This document shows positions 1 through 7,777 of a stretch of 35,266 nt of DNA, one piece after another (position 1 is the stretch's first letter; each line of letters begins with the position of its first letter). Source of the stretch: Owenweeksia sp. Lineage in GTDB: Bacteria > Bacteroidota > Bacteroidia > Flavobacteriales > Schleiferiaceae. A program made the position numbers and the translations under genes. The stretch spans positions 1 through 35,266 of the forward strand of contig JANQHO010000162.1 in NCBI GenBank assembly GCA_028277105.1, read 5' to 3'. The notes under the pieces are model-generated. The model was not told the DNA's origin, searched no databases, and worked only from the letters and a program-made list of their open reading frames with translations.

Positions 1-43
1 TAACACACCTTTCCATTTATACTAAACTTTAATTTTTTTAACC

Positions 44-3000
44 ATGCTCAAACCTTTACTCAAGGCACTTTTATGCTGCCTTCCCCTGGGGCTTTATGCC
101 CAGGCCGAATATCCCATCACCGCCAGTTCGGGTGGCAGTTCCGGTACCTATAGTATCTGGTCAAATGTCGATACTGCTGCAACCTTAAGCCAATTAGACC
201 AACCGATCATCATTGTAGAAGGCTATGACCCAACGGATGAGTTTGATGGAAATCGAATCTATGAAGACTTTGATGAAAATATCACCAACAATCTAGCCCA
301 AAGGTTAAGAGACGAAGGTTATGACCTTGTTATTCTGGATTTTGATGCCAACAACACCCGGCCGATCGGGCAGAACGCCCAGCTGTTGATCGACCTGATC
401 AATCAGGTCAACGCACAAAAGATTGGCAATGAAGAACTGGTGGTGGTTGGGCTGAGTATGGGGGGACTGATCGCTAAAACCGCCCTCTCCACGATGGAAT
501 TCCTCAATACTCCGCATGAAACACGGCTTTATATTTCCTTTGATACCCCGCATCGCGGGGCCTATATTAGCGTGGCCGCACAGATGTTTATCAATACGGC
601 CGTACAAGACCCCATTATGCTCTCTTTGGCGGGCGGTGTTCTCCTTGCCCTTGATCAAGAATTGCAAGGCGATGCCCTCAGGCAAATGCTTCTCTTTCAC
701 GAGCCATCCTTTACCTCGGGCGGGTCATCGGGTGAAACCGCTAAACCGCATTCCTCTTTTGGCCTCAATCAACCCAGCGGCAGCGGCTTGCCGCAACAGT
801 GTAAAAATATCGCGATCGCCAATGGTGCTAAAACGGGTCTGACCCAACTCAATGCCAGAGATGAGCACATTGAAGGTGTTTCCCTTGCCCTACAGATCTC
901 AAAAAATTCATCTGTGAGCGCAAGCAATGTTCTGGTCACGATGTTTTCGCTCCCCGACATTACAAAACTGGTCATGCCACCCCCGTCCTCAGGAATGCTT
1001 CTTTTTCAACTCGCCCATTTTTTCAACCAGCAAATCCGCAGCATCGATGTCAGTACCATTGACCCCATAGACTTTGCACCCGGGGGAACAACGCCTATTT
1101 ACCAGGAAATAGCAGACGGATTTGAGGCCATTGGTGATCCCGATATTACGGTTGATCTCGATATGCCCAATGCCTGTTTTATTCCCACTGTCAGCGCCCT
1201 TGATCTGGACGTGCCTTACCTCACCAATATCAATGCTGACCGCGCTGTGCTGTGTTCCGTGCCCTTTGATGCGTTTTACGCCCCTCTCACGGTCAATCAG
1301 GAACATACCGCCCTGTTGCAACCCACCGCCAACTGGCTGTTTAACCAGATCACGCAGGATGATACCCTGATCGTGACATTCCTCAATAATAACCGCATCA
1401 ATTTTGGCGGCAATAACAATGATCTTCTTTTTGAACATTTATTGATTAATTGGGGTGGAACGGTTGAGGTCAATACGATTAATCCGGCCGGATTCAGCAT
1501 TCTTAATATCAATCAGGAACCCCGCCCCGATAGTGGCTCGGTCTTTACCCTGCATACCAACTGTAACCGCAACACCAATATTATCGTCCAAAATGCCGGT
1601 ACATTACGTTTGGGTAATGTACTTAACTCTCTGAAAGGCGTTGTTGAAATTTATGATAAGGACACCCTTTTTATCAAGGACAATGGGGAGGTTGAGCTTC
1701 GCTCCCTCTCTGAAATCAATATCAGGAATGGCGGGGTGATGGTGATTGAAGCGGGTGGTGAAGCCAATATCCGAAATGACGCACAGATCAATATCAATGA
1801 GGGTGGAATGATGATCATAGAAGATGGCGGAGAAGCGGATCTATGGGATGATGCCGCACTCAATATTAACGATGGCGGGCAGCTTATTATAGAAGATGGT
1901 GGTGTTGTGGCCGTTCATAACATCGGAGCTTTGAATGTCCGGCCTGGCGGCAGTCTGAACTATCAAAAAGGCGCGGTTTTGTTTTTAGAAAACTATAGTT
2001 CCACGGTGAAAGTGCAGGGCAATGTGACTGTGGCGGATAATGCCACCTTCACCATATCCGGTTTGGGCAAAATGATTTTTGATCAGGACGTGCCGTGGGT
2101 CAATAATCCGCAAACCGGCATACCGGAACCAGATGTTGAGGGATTTTGGACGATTGGAGATAATGCCGAATTTATCTTTTACGGCCCTGGTACACCGTCC
2201 TTTAATCCCACGCACAATTTACTGGTGATTGAAAAATCGCTGTATCTGCGGATGAAAAACGGCAAAACCTTTTCAAAAATTGATCTGCGCAGGGGGCAAG
2301 TGGTGTTATTCCCAGGGGAATTGATGTATTGCTATGGCCCGACCACCACCATGCAAATGCGTTTTGTTTCCGCATATCCAGGCTATCCTCATGCCGGATT
2401 GCGGGTGTGGCATAATAGCGGGTTGAACGCCATCAATGGCAGCACCTTTGAAGATGGTGAACCTGGCCTGATGGTGCACTGGTCACATCAGGGCGACAGG
2501 ATAGTCATCGGGCACAATGAGTTTAACAATAATGTCAGAGGTGTTGTCGTCAATTCCGGCAGGTTTGTCCTGCAACACTGTAAGTTTTTTGATAATGAAT
2601 TAGGACTGGAAGGCAATGGTTTACGCGGCCTCACCCATATTCGCAATAATCATTTTGATGGAAACACTACCGGAAGTGGGGCGATGCTTATGGGGCAGGA
2701 AGGCACGGTGATTTATGTCGAAGGCAATATTTTTGAAAACTCCATTTATGGGCTGTTTTCCATTGGTGTTGATGTGTCCAGTGAATGCTCCTTTTTTCAA
2801 AATAACTGGCAGGGCGTAGGTCTGTCGAACTCCAAACATTATATGTCACATGATGCAGGCAATCACTTCAAGAATAACGATGTCGGCATTTATTTTGTCG
2901 GGGAAGGCGAAGAAACCGGATTTTACCTGAATGACGGACACAACACCTTTGATCTTGGGATAGCCGGACGGCTCTATGCCTCCGGTCAAACTTACGGCAG

Positions 3001-4162
3001 CCGTTTAAGTTCCGAGTATTCCACCAGCCTGACCGACCATATCATGGCCGACAACAACAAAATGCCCCTCGTGTCCGATGGCTCCACCCTTATAATGCCG
3101 ACCAGCATGTTTTATGACCCCAATGATGGCTCCCCGCTACAGGAAGTGCGTGTTGATATTCCCAATAATCTTACCACCACCGATCCGGCCTGCGATACCA
3201 CCATTACGATTTTAAGTGATAATCCCTATCAAAATGAAATGGCGATTATTCCAACCGGAGGTGGCATTCTCATGGACCCTGCTTTTGATGACTATCCCGA
3301 TTTGCGCGAAGCCCTCATCGCCATTAGCGGCAAGGTGAGTTGGAATGACGATCAACTGTCTGATCTTGAGGCTTTGCGGGATTTAACCCTGCTGTTGCAC
3401 TCTGAGATTGACGGGGAAGATCAAAATACGGGCAAGCTCTTGAAGCTGGCCTATGACCTCATGTTTAAGGCGCTCAATAACGCTTACCTGTTTGATGAAT
3501 TACCCTTTCAAGGTGGAGCCGAAACCCCCGTCATTGACGAAGATTTAAGTCATGTGTTAAGCGTCATTGATACCCGCCTTTCAAACATCAATGAAAATGA
3601 CCCGCTTTACAAACAAACCTATTATACTTTCAAATATCATCTTGATCTCGCTCATGCTTACCGTGTCGCGGGCTTGTTTGAAGAGGCTTTGGGCATTCTG
3701 GACATCGCAGATGACTGGACACACACAACCGAGCAAGCCTTACGCGCCCAATATTGGGAGTGTGTATGCCAGATAGAGCATGATTATTATAGCGGGGTCA
3801 TTGAGGAAGAAAGCTACAGCCAACAGCTTTATTACTGCACCCAAACCTATGCCGGATATAACTATAAGAGCAACCCTATTCCCATCAGCACCGGATACAG
3901 CGTGGATGATATTGCTCCCCAAATCCTCGATCTCTATCCGCAACCGGCCAGCCAAACCTTGACCGTCCAGATCGCCCCCGCGCAATTTGACGAGGTCACT
4001 TATCAGATCACCAATCTGACCGGTCAGATGGTTGAACAGGGAACCCTCCACTGGCAGGGCGATAGGCAGGATTTTGACGTTCAGGATCTATCCACCGGTG
4101 TTTACGTGCTCACTTTAACGTTCCAAAACGGAACCAAAACCCTGAAATTGGTGAAGCAGTAA
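44..4162 (+). CDS. Secreted lipase-like alpha/beta hydrolase with beta-helix repeats and T9SS sorting domain
   Basis: Predicted secreted multidomain protein of 1372 residues. A signal peptide of about 20 residues ends near GLYAQA. Residues about 50-200 look like a lipase-type alpha/beta hydrolase: GLSMGG places the nucleophile at Ser138, and the DTPHRG motif that follows is common in lipases of this type. From residue 557 a 24-residue unit (core INxGGxxIIEDGGEA) repeats four times. Further on there are Asn/Gly-rich stretches typical of a right-handed parallel beta-helix (roughly residues 780-1000). The last 75 residues (LDLYPQPASQTLTV to the Lys-Leu-Val-Lys-Gln end) match a T9SS type A sorting domain, implying export and surface attachment or release. 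The start is the ATG that gives the signal peptide. Substrate is unknown; a lipid or acyl ester is likely from the fold. Base composition looks somewhat more GC-rich than the 3' half of the window. Domain calls are by eye. Confidence 0.8.
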   Translation: MLKPLLKALLCCLPLGLYAQAEYPITASSGGSSGTYSIWSNVDTAATLSQLDQPIIIVEGYDPTDEFDGNRIYEDFDENITNNLAQRLRDEGYDLVILDFDANNTRPIGQNAQLLIDLINQVNAQKIGNEELVVVGLSMGGLIAKTALSTMEFLNTPHETRLYISFDTPHRGAYISVAAQMFINTAVQDPIMLSLAGGVLLALDQELQGDALRQMLLFHEPSFTSGGSSGETAKPHSSFGLNQPSGSGLPQQCKNIAIANGAKTGLTQLNARDEHIEGVSLALQISKNSSVSASNVLVTMFSLPDITKLVMPPPSSGMLLFQLAHFFNQQIRSIDVSTIDPIDFAPGGTTPIYQEIADGFEAIGDPDITVDLDMPNACFIPTVSALDLDVPYLTNINADRAVLCSVPFDAFYAPLTVNQEHTALLQPTANWLFNQITQDDTLIVTFLNNNRINFGGNNNDLLFEHLLINWGGTVEVNTINPAGFSILNINQEPRPDSGSVFTLHTNCNRNTNIIVQNAGTLRLGNVLNSLKGVVEIYDKDTLFIKDNGEVELRSLSEINIRNGGVMVIEAGGEANIRNDAQININEGGMMIIEDGGEADLWDDAALNINDGGQLIIEDGGVVAVHNIGALNVRPGGSLNYQKGAVLFLENYSSTVKVQGNVTVADNATFTISGLGKMIFDQDVPWVNNPQTGIPEPDVEGFWTIGDNAEFIFYGPGTPSFNPTHNLLVIEKSLYLRMKNGKTFSKIDLRRGQVVLFPGELMYCYGPTTTMQMRFVSAYPGYPHAGLRVWHNSGLNAINGSTFEDGEPGLMVHWSHQGDRIVIGHNEFNNNVRGVVVNSGRFVLQHCKFFDNELGLEGNGLRGLTHIRNNHFDGNTTGSGAMLMGQEGTVIYVEGNIFENSIYGLFSIGVDVSSECSFFQNNWQGVGLSNSKHYMSHDAGNHFKNNDVGIYFVGEGEETGFYLNDGHNTFDLGIAGRLYASGQTYGSRLSSEYSTSLTDHIMADNNKMPLVSDGSTLIMPTSMFYDPNDGSPLQEVRVDIPNNLTTTDPACDTTITILSDNPYQNEMAIIPTGGGILMDPAFDDYPDLREALIAISGKVSWNDDQLSDLEALRDLTLLLHSEIDGEDQNTGKLLKLAYDLMFKALNNAYLFDELPFQGGAETPVIDEDLSHVLSVIDTRLSNINENDPLYKQTYYTFKYHLDLAHAYRVAGLFEEALGILDIADDWTHTTEQALRAQYWECVCQIEHDYYSGVIEEESYSQQLYYCTQTYAGYNYKSNPIPISTGYSVDDIAPQILDLYPQPASQTLTVQIAPAQFDEVTYQITNLTGQMVEQGTLHWQGDRQDFDVQDLSTGVYVLTLTFQNGTKTLKLVKQ
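1712..1999 (+). repeat. Four tandem 72-bp (24-residue) coding repeats
   Basis: Within the lipase-like gene, units begin at 1712, 1784, 1856 and 1928, an exact 72-base period. Each encodes a degenerate 24-residue unit with the core INxGGxxIIEDGGEA; the fourth is the most diverged. The period and the Asn/Gly turns suggest coils of a beta-helix or beta-roll. DNA identity between units is only moderate, so the repeats are old or under protein-level selection. Confidence 0.75.
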
Positions 4163-4180
4163 AAAAACTGATACAATAAA

Positions 4181-4202
4181 AAAGCCCTGCTAACAGGGCT
4201 TT
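4181..4202. terminator. Bidirectional intrinsic terminator
   Basis: A perfect 9-bp stem (AAAGCCCTG / CAGGGCTTT) with a CTAA loop lies between two convergent genes, the lipase-like gene on plus and the rhodanese gene on minus. A-rich and T-rich flanks allow it to end transcripts from both sides. Confidence 0.8.
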
Positions 4203-4205
4203 CAT

Positions 4206-4511
4206 TTAGATTCTATTGTTCAGGCTTGTCCAGCTCCCTCCGTTGTGAACCTCGCTGAAGCCGTTGGATTTTAAGAAGCTTTTAGCCTGTGAGCTTCGCA
4301 TACCTGAAGCACAGCAGGCAATTACCGGCACATCTTTTTTAAGTTTATTTAACTGCCTGGGCAAGTTGTTCAAAGGAATGTTGAGTGAACCCTTGATGTG
4401 TCCTTGCTGATATTCCCCTTTTGTGCGTACGTCAACAATTACTGCCCCTTGCTTCACCAATTCCTTGTAATCTGTTGAACGGAACAAATTTCTCAAAAAC
4501 GACATATCCAT
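4206..4511 (-). CDS. Single-domain rhodanese (sulfurtransferase)
   Basis: A 101-residue cytoplasmic rhodanese-like protein. The N-terminal CH2A-type motif VDVRTKGEY and the active-site loop CCASGMRS are present, with Cys67 as the expected persulfide-carrying residue and Arg72 completing the C-x4-R loop. It is the last gene of the minus-strand persulfide operon. Its ATG abuts the stop of the upstream rhodanese with no gap; a second ATG two codons in (4505) is an alternative start. The likely role is transfer of sulfane sulfur from, or to, low-molecular-weight thiols, partnered with the CstB-like enzyme upstream. The physiological acceptor cannot be read from the sequence. Confidence 0.88.
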   Translation of the reverse strand: MDMSFLRNLFRSTDYKELVKQGAVIVDVRTKGEYQQGHIKGSLNIPLNNLPRQLNKLKKDVPVIACCASGMRSSQAKSFLKSNGFSEVHNGGSWTSLNNRI

Positions 4512-4772
4512 TTAGTTTTGTTGCAGTTCAAAATTCACGTTCAGCCAACTCCCGCCATTTTCACATTGTATTCCCTTTTTTTGCAGGAATTGGGCGGCTT
4601 GCCCACTGCGGTTTCCACTGGCACAGCACAAAATGATAGGTTCTGTCATTTGTTTTAATTCCTCCAACCTATTTGGTATTTCGTTGAGAGGAATATTAAT
4701 ACTGCCTGCTGCATTTCCCCCCTTAAACTCTGCGGGTGTTCTCACGTCTATTACAGTTTTGGATTTATTCAT
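4512..4772 (-). CDS. Single-domain rhodanese (sulfurtransferase)
   Basis: A compact 86-residue rhodanese domain, near the minimum length for the family. It has the VIDVRTPAEF motif at the N-terminus and the active-site loop CCASGNRS, with Cys50 as the expected catalytic residue. It lies two bases downstream of the DUF6132-like gene and abuts the next rhodanese, so it is almost certainly cotranscribed and perhaps translationally coupled. It shares the double-Cys loop with its neighbour (4206-4511) but is clearly diverged elsewhere, so this is an old duplication or independent recruitment. Expected role: sulfane-sulfur relay in persulfide detoxification. Confidence 0.88.
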   Translation of the reverse strand: MNKSKTVIDVRTPAEFKGGNAAGSINIPLNEIPNRLEELKQMTEPIILCCASGNRSGQAAQFLQKKGIQCENGGSWLNVNFELQQN

Positions 4773-4774
4773 TT

Positions 4775-4987
4775 TTATTGATGATTGTTTTTGTTTTTAG
4801 TTTTATTATCAAACAGGCTTAGGAACAAAGCTCCTGTTATAGCTCCGTAAATGGTGCTGTTAAGTGGTTTAGAGGTAATTGCACAATGGCCTGTATGGCA
4901 ACCTATGTAATGGTAATAGGCGTAACCAAGTGCTGAGCCAATAACTAAACCACCTATAATTAAGGAATTCTTCTTCAGAAAACTCAT
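4775..4987 (-). CDS. Small DUF6132-like membrane protein
   Basis: About 70 residues, starting at the ATG at 4987, which forms an ATGA overlap with the stop of the upstream dioxygenase. The frame extends six codons further upstream, but the overlap start is better. There are two hydrophobic segments (IIGGLVIGSALGYAYY and a C-terminal one around IYGAITGALFLSLF) separated by a short loop with IGCHTGHC and a conserved-looking P. That pattern fits DUF6132, a small Bacteroidota membrane family often seen beside rhodaneses. Function is unknown. The two loop cysteines and its place in a persulfide operon suggest sulfur handling at the membrane, which is inference. The C-terminus is basic and hydrophilic. 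Confidence 0.75.
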   Translation of the reverse strand: MSFLKKNSLIIGGLVIGSALGYAYYHYIGCHTGHCAITSKPLNSTIYGAITGALFLSLFDNKTKNKNNHQ

Positions 4988-6405
4988 AGCATAGTGGTAG
5001 GGCATACGTATTCCGATATCTCAAATTTTCCGGAATCTTTAATGGCGGTAAAGCCACCGGCTACGTTGATCAAATTGTTGTAACCCCGGGCTTTCAACAT
5101 AGATGCAAATACCATGGAGCGGTAGCCTCTGGCACAGTGCACATAATAAGTTTGATCCTTATCAACCAACTTGGCGCTGTTGTCGATGTAGTCTAAAGGA
5201 GTATTTTGAGCCCCTATGACATGTTCAGAATCATACTCACTCTTTTTCCTTACGTCCAGAATATTGATGGAAGGGTCTTTTTTCTCTGCTGCCGCAAATT
5301 CTTCGGCACTTACAGAAGTAATAGTATCCATTTCTAAGCCGGCCGTTTTCCAACTGTCAAAGCCACTATCCAGGTAACCTATGGCATTGTCATAACCTAC
5401 CCTGGCCAGGCGGGTTACCACTTCTTTTTCTCTTCCTGGGTCAGCTACTATCAGTATTTTTTGATTAATATCTTTTACAAGGGTACCCACCCATACGGCA
5501 AAATTGCCATCAATGCCAATATTGACAGATCCCGGTATGAATCCGTTGCCAAAAGCTACAGGATCGCGGGTATCCAATACCAGAACATCATCCTTGACAG
5601 TATCCTTGAACTTTTCAGCTGCTAGAGCTTGTAATCCTTTGGTCATTACCTGATCTATACTTTCATATCCCCTGATGTTCATCAAAACATTTTTAGGGAA
5701 ATAAGCAGGGGGAGGGGTAAGGCCTTCCAGTAATTCTGCTATAAATTGCTCCTTGTCTAAACCTTCTCTCAGAGCGTAATTAGTTTTCTTTTGGTTACCC
5801 AGGGTATCCCAGGTTTCAGAGCTCATATTTTTACCACATGCACTGCCGGCTCCATGCCCGGGATAAACAATAATATCATCCGGCAAAGGCATAATTTTTT
5901 TGTGCAATGAATCATACAACAAGGCCGCTAATTTTTCCTGGGTCAGGTCTGCTATTACGTGCTGGGCCAGATCAGGTCTTCCCACATCGCCTATAAAAAG
6001 AGTATCACCGGTAAAAAGGGCTTTTTCTTTTCCTTCCTCATCCTTTAGTAAATAGCAACTGCTCTCCAGGGTATGCCCGGGCGTGTGAATTAACTTAATA
6101 CTGGCTTTACCCAGCGGAAACTCCTGACCATCATGGGCAATAATGGCATCAAAGCCTGTTTCCATTTGGGTAGGGCCATAAATAACTGCTGCCCCTGTTT
6201 TGTGGGAAAGGTCTACGTGACCTGAAACAAAATCAGCGTGAAAATGTGTTTCAAAGATGTACTTGATCCGGGCCCCCCGTCTTTCAGCCATATCCAAATA
6301 AGGCTGGGTTTCCCTCAGGGGATCAATAATGGCGGCCTCGCCATTGCTCTCGATGTAATAAGCCCCCTGGGCTAAACATCCGGTATATAATTGTTCTACT
6401 TTCAT
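4984..6405 (-). CDS. CstB-like persulfide dioxygenase-rhodanese fusion
   Basis: A 473-residue cytoplasmic fusion. Residues 1-240 are a metallo-beta-lactamase-fold persulfide dioxygenase of the ETHE1/CstB type: THFHAD gives His54 and His56, TPGHT gives His111, TGDT gives Asp134 and YPGHG gives His184. By analogy with ETHE1, the mononuclear iron would be held by His54, His111 and Asp134. Residues about 270-357 are a degenerate rhodanese with Asp322 where the catalytic Cys should be. Residues about 368-460 are an active-looking rhodanese with Cys424 in HCARGYRS. This architecture (dioxygenase, pseudo-rhodanese, rhodanese) is that of Staphylococcus CstB, which oxidises low-molecular-weight persulfides to thiosulfate. 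It is the first structural gene after the Crp/Fnr regulator and overlaps the next gene by ATGA. I leave the gene symbol empty because cstB is not routinely used in this phylum. Confidence 0.88.
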   Translation of the reverse strand: MKVEQLYTGCLAQGAYYIESNGEAAIIDPLRETQPYLDMAERRGARIKYIFETHFHADFVSGHVDLSHKTGAAVIYGPTQMETGFDAIIAHDGQEFPLGKASIKLIHTPGHTLESSCYLLKDEEGKEKALFTGDTLFIGDVGRPDLAQHVIADLTQEKLAALLYDSLHKKIMPLPDDIIVYPGHGAGSACGKNMSSETWDTLGNQKKTNYALREGLDKEQFIAELLEGLTPPPAYFPKNVLMNIRGYESIDQVMTKGLQALAAEKFKDTVKDDVLVLDTRDPVAFGNGFIPGSVNIGIDGNFAVWVGTLVKDINQKILIVADPGREKEVVTRLARVGYDNAIGYLDSGFDSWKTAGLEMDTITSVSAEEFAAAEKKDPSINILDVRKKSEYDSEHVIGAQNTPLDYIDNSAKLVDKDQTYYVHCARGYRSMVFASMLKARGYNNLINVAGGFTAIKDSGKFEISEYVCPTTML

Positions 6406-6454
6406 ATTGATGTATTTACTGATACAAATTTCAGAAGATAGATTTATTCCTACA

Positions 6455-6468
6455 GTGACTTTTGTTAC
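6455..6468. promoter_or_regulatory. Candidate operator upstream of the persulfide operon
   Basis: GTGAC-TTTT-GTTAC is an imperfect dyad (4 of 5 pairs, 4-base spacer) about 50 bases upstream of the CstB-like start and just after the Crp/Fnr-type regulator gene. Spacing and half-site length resemble FNR/CRP-family sites. A single occurrence is weak evidence. Confidence 0.3.
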
Positions 6469-6491
6469 CTAAGGCAATCCTCCCAGATAAT

Positions 6492-7115
6492 TTACAAAAG
6501 AGTGATTTTATTTCTTCCCAGTTTGAGGATCTCTTTTTCCTCCATCTGCTTTAAAAGCCTCGATACTACTACCCTGACTGTTCCCAACTCATTAGCCAAT
6601 TGTTCGTGTGTAATATTCAAGGTATTATTACTATTCATTTCGCTTTTTATCTTAAGAAGCTTGATGAGTCGCTCGTCCACTTTTTTAAAGGTAACGGCAT
6701 TCACCACTTCCAGCAATTCTTCAAAACGTTTGTGATACAAACGGAAAATATAGTCAAGCCATTCATTGTTCTCCTTGTTCAACATGACGATCTTACTGAT
6801 CGCAACAAACAATATTTCGGTTTCTTCATCAGCAATAGCCTTTATCTTACTTGTTTCCTGGTGTATGCCACCCAAAAAAGACATAATACAGCTCTCGCCC
6901 GGTTTGATGTAGTACAACAATATTTCACGCCCGTCCTCTTCTGTTCTTAAAACCTTTATGCTTCCCTTAATAACAATGGGTATGGTTTGTATATAGCTGT
7001 CTTCCCTTAATACGGTTTCGCCAGCCTGAAGGGTTTTTACGGTTCCGTGATCCGAAAGAGTTTTTATTAATGAATTGCTCAGATTAAGACCGGGTAGGTT
7101 ATCGGGAATTATCAT
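6492..7115 (-). CDS. Crp/Fnr-family transcriptional regulator
   Basis: About 207 residues from the ATG at 7115; the frame extends 15 codons further upstream, but those codons read as non-conserved leader. The N-terminal cyclic-nucleotide-binding-like beta-roll covers about residues 15-125, including the conserved VIKGSIKVLRTEEDGRE stretch. A long dimerisation helix follows, then a C-terminal winged helix-turn-helix (THEQLANELGTVRVVVSRLL) with the SRLLK recognition segment. It has a single Cys (GESCIMSF) and no FNR-type N-terminal Cys cluster, so iron-sulfur oxygen sensing is unlikely. It lies 86 bases upstream of, and in the same direction as, the CstB-like gene. I infer that it senses sulfide, persulfide or redox state and controls the operon. 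Similar regulators often sit beside such genes in Bacteroidota. Confidence 0.85.
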   Translation of the reverse strand: MIIPDNLPGLNLSNSLIKTLSDHGTVKTLQAGETVLREDSYIQTIPIVIKGSIKVLRTEEDGREILLYYIKPGESCIMSFLGGIHQETSKIKAIADEETEILFVAISKIVMLNKENNEWLDYIFRLYHKRFEELLEVVNAVTFKKVDERLIKLLKIKSEMNSNNTLNITHEQLANELGTVRVVVSRLLKQMEEKEILKLGRNKITLL

Positions 7116-7279
7116 GCTAGTAAAGTTAAAGTATAAGCTTGGCAATAATACGTACAACACTTATACTTTTGATCTCAAATTAGCTCTTTGTCAACTTGTT
7201 GTTATTTTACCTTTAAGATTTTCCTTACTTGATTAGTATTGAGTAATTTTCCGCCATCAATTAAAGAACCAGCGGCTCC

Positions 7280-7777
7280 ATGAAAAAATTGTATCTGGTA
7301 AGACATGCAAAATCATCCTGGAAACACGAAGGGGTAATGGATATGGACCGACCTTTAAAAGGCCGGGGAATAAGAGATGCATACAATGCATCAGTCTGGT
7401 TAAAGGAACAGGGTGACCGTCCGGATTATATCATATCAAGCCCGGCAACCCGTGCTTTACACACGGCCTTGATCTTTTCCAAGAATCTCGACTATTCTTT
7501 TAGCGATATCAATATTGAAGGAGGCATCTACAATGCTTCTACCAAAGAGCTTTTTGAGATAGTTAAAGGTTTGGACGATAAACTGGATTCAGTGATGATA
7601 TTCGGGCACAATCCTACCATCACCGATTTTGTAAACCGTTGTATAGATCACCGCATAGATAATGTACCCACCACCGGGATAGCCTGCCTTAAATTTGCAG
7701 AAGATCATTGGGCTAACATTGGCAAAAGGGCAGAGCTGGTATTTTTTGATTATCCCAAAAGGAGAAAAGCCAAGTGA
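7280..7777 (+). CDS. SixA-like phosphohistidine phosphatase (histidine phosphatase superfamily)
   Basis: A 165-residue cytoplasmic protein of the histidine phosphatase (phosphoglycerate-mutase-like) superfamily, SixA branch. The N-terminal LVRHAKSSW motif carries the phospho-accepting His9 after Arg8. SSPATRALHTA supplies the second Arg, and IFGHNPTI supplies the second catalytic His. It is the first gene of a three-gene operon with ppk1 and ppx, overlapping ppk1 by GTGA. That context suggests a role in phosphate or polyphosphate metabolism, but SixA-type enzymes act on phosphohistidine in phosphotransfer proteins and the real substrate here is unknown. It is divergent from the Crp/Fnr gene, so the 164 bases between them must hold both promoters. 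Confidence 0.85.
   Translation: MKKLYLVRHAKSSWKHEGVMDMDRPLKGRGIRDAYNASVWLKEQGDRPDYIISSPATRALHTALIFSKNLDYSFSDINIEGGIYNASTKELFEIVKGLDDKLDSVMIFGHNPTITDFVNRCIDHRIDNVPTTGIACLKFAEDHWANIGKRAELVFFDYPKRRKAK
7757..7764 (+). promoter_or_regulatory. Shine-Dalgarno-like ribosome binding site for ppk1
   Basis: AAAAGGAG sits 9 bases before the GTG start of ppk1, inside the end of the sixA-like gene. Strong purine SD sequences are uncommon in Bacteroidota, where A-rich leaders dominate. It supports the GTG at 7774 as the real start. Confidence 0.5.

Noticed and set aside
1712..1999. Regular 72-base repeats considered as a CRISPR array
   Set aside because: Units are contiguous, in frame and diverged, with no spacers or identical repeats; they are protein-level repeats.
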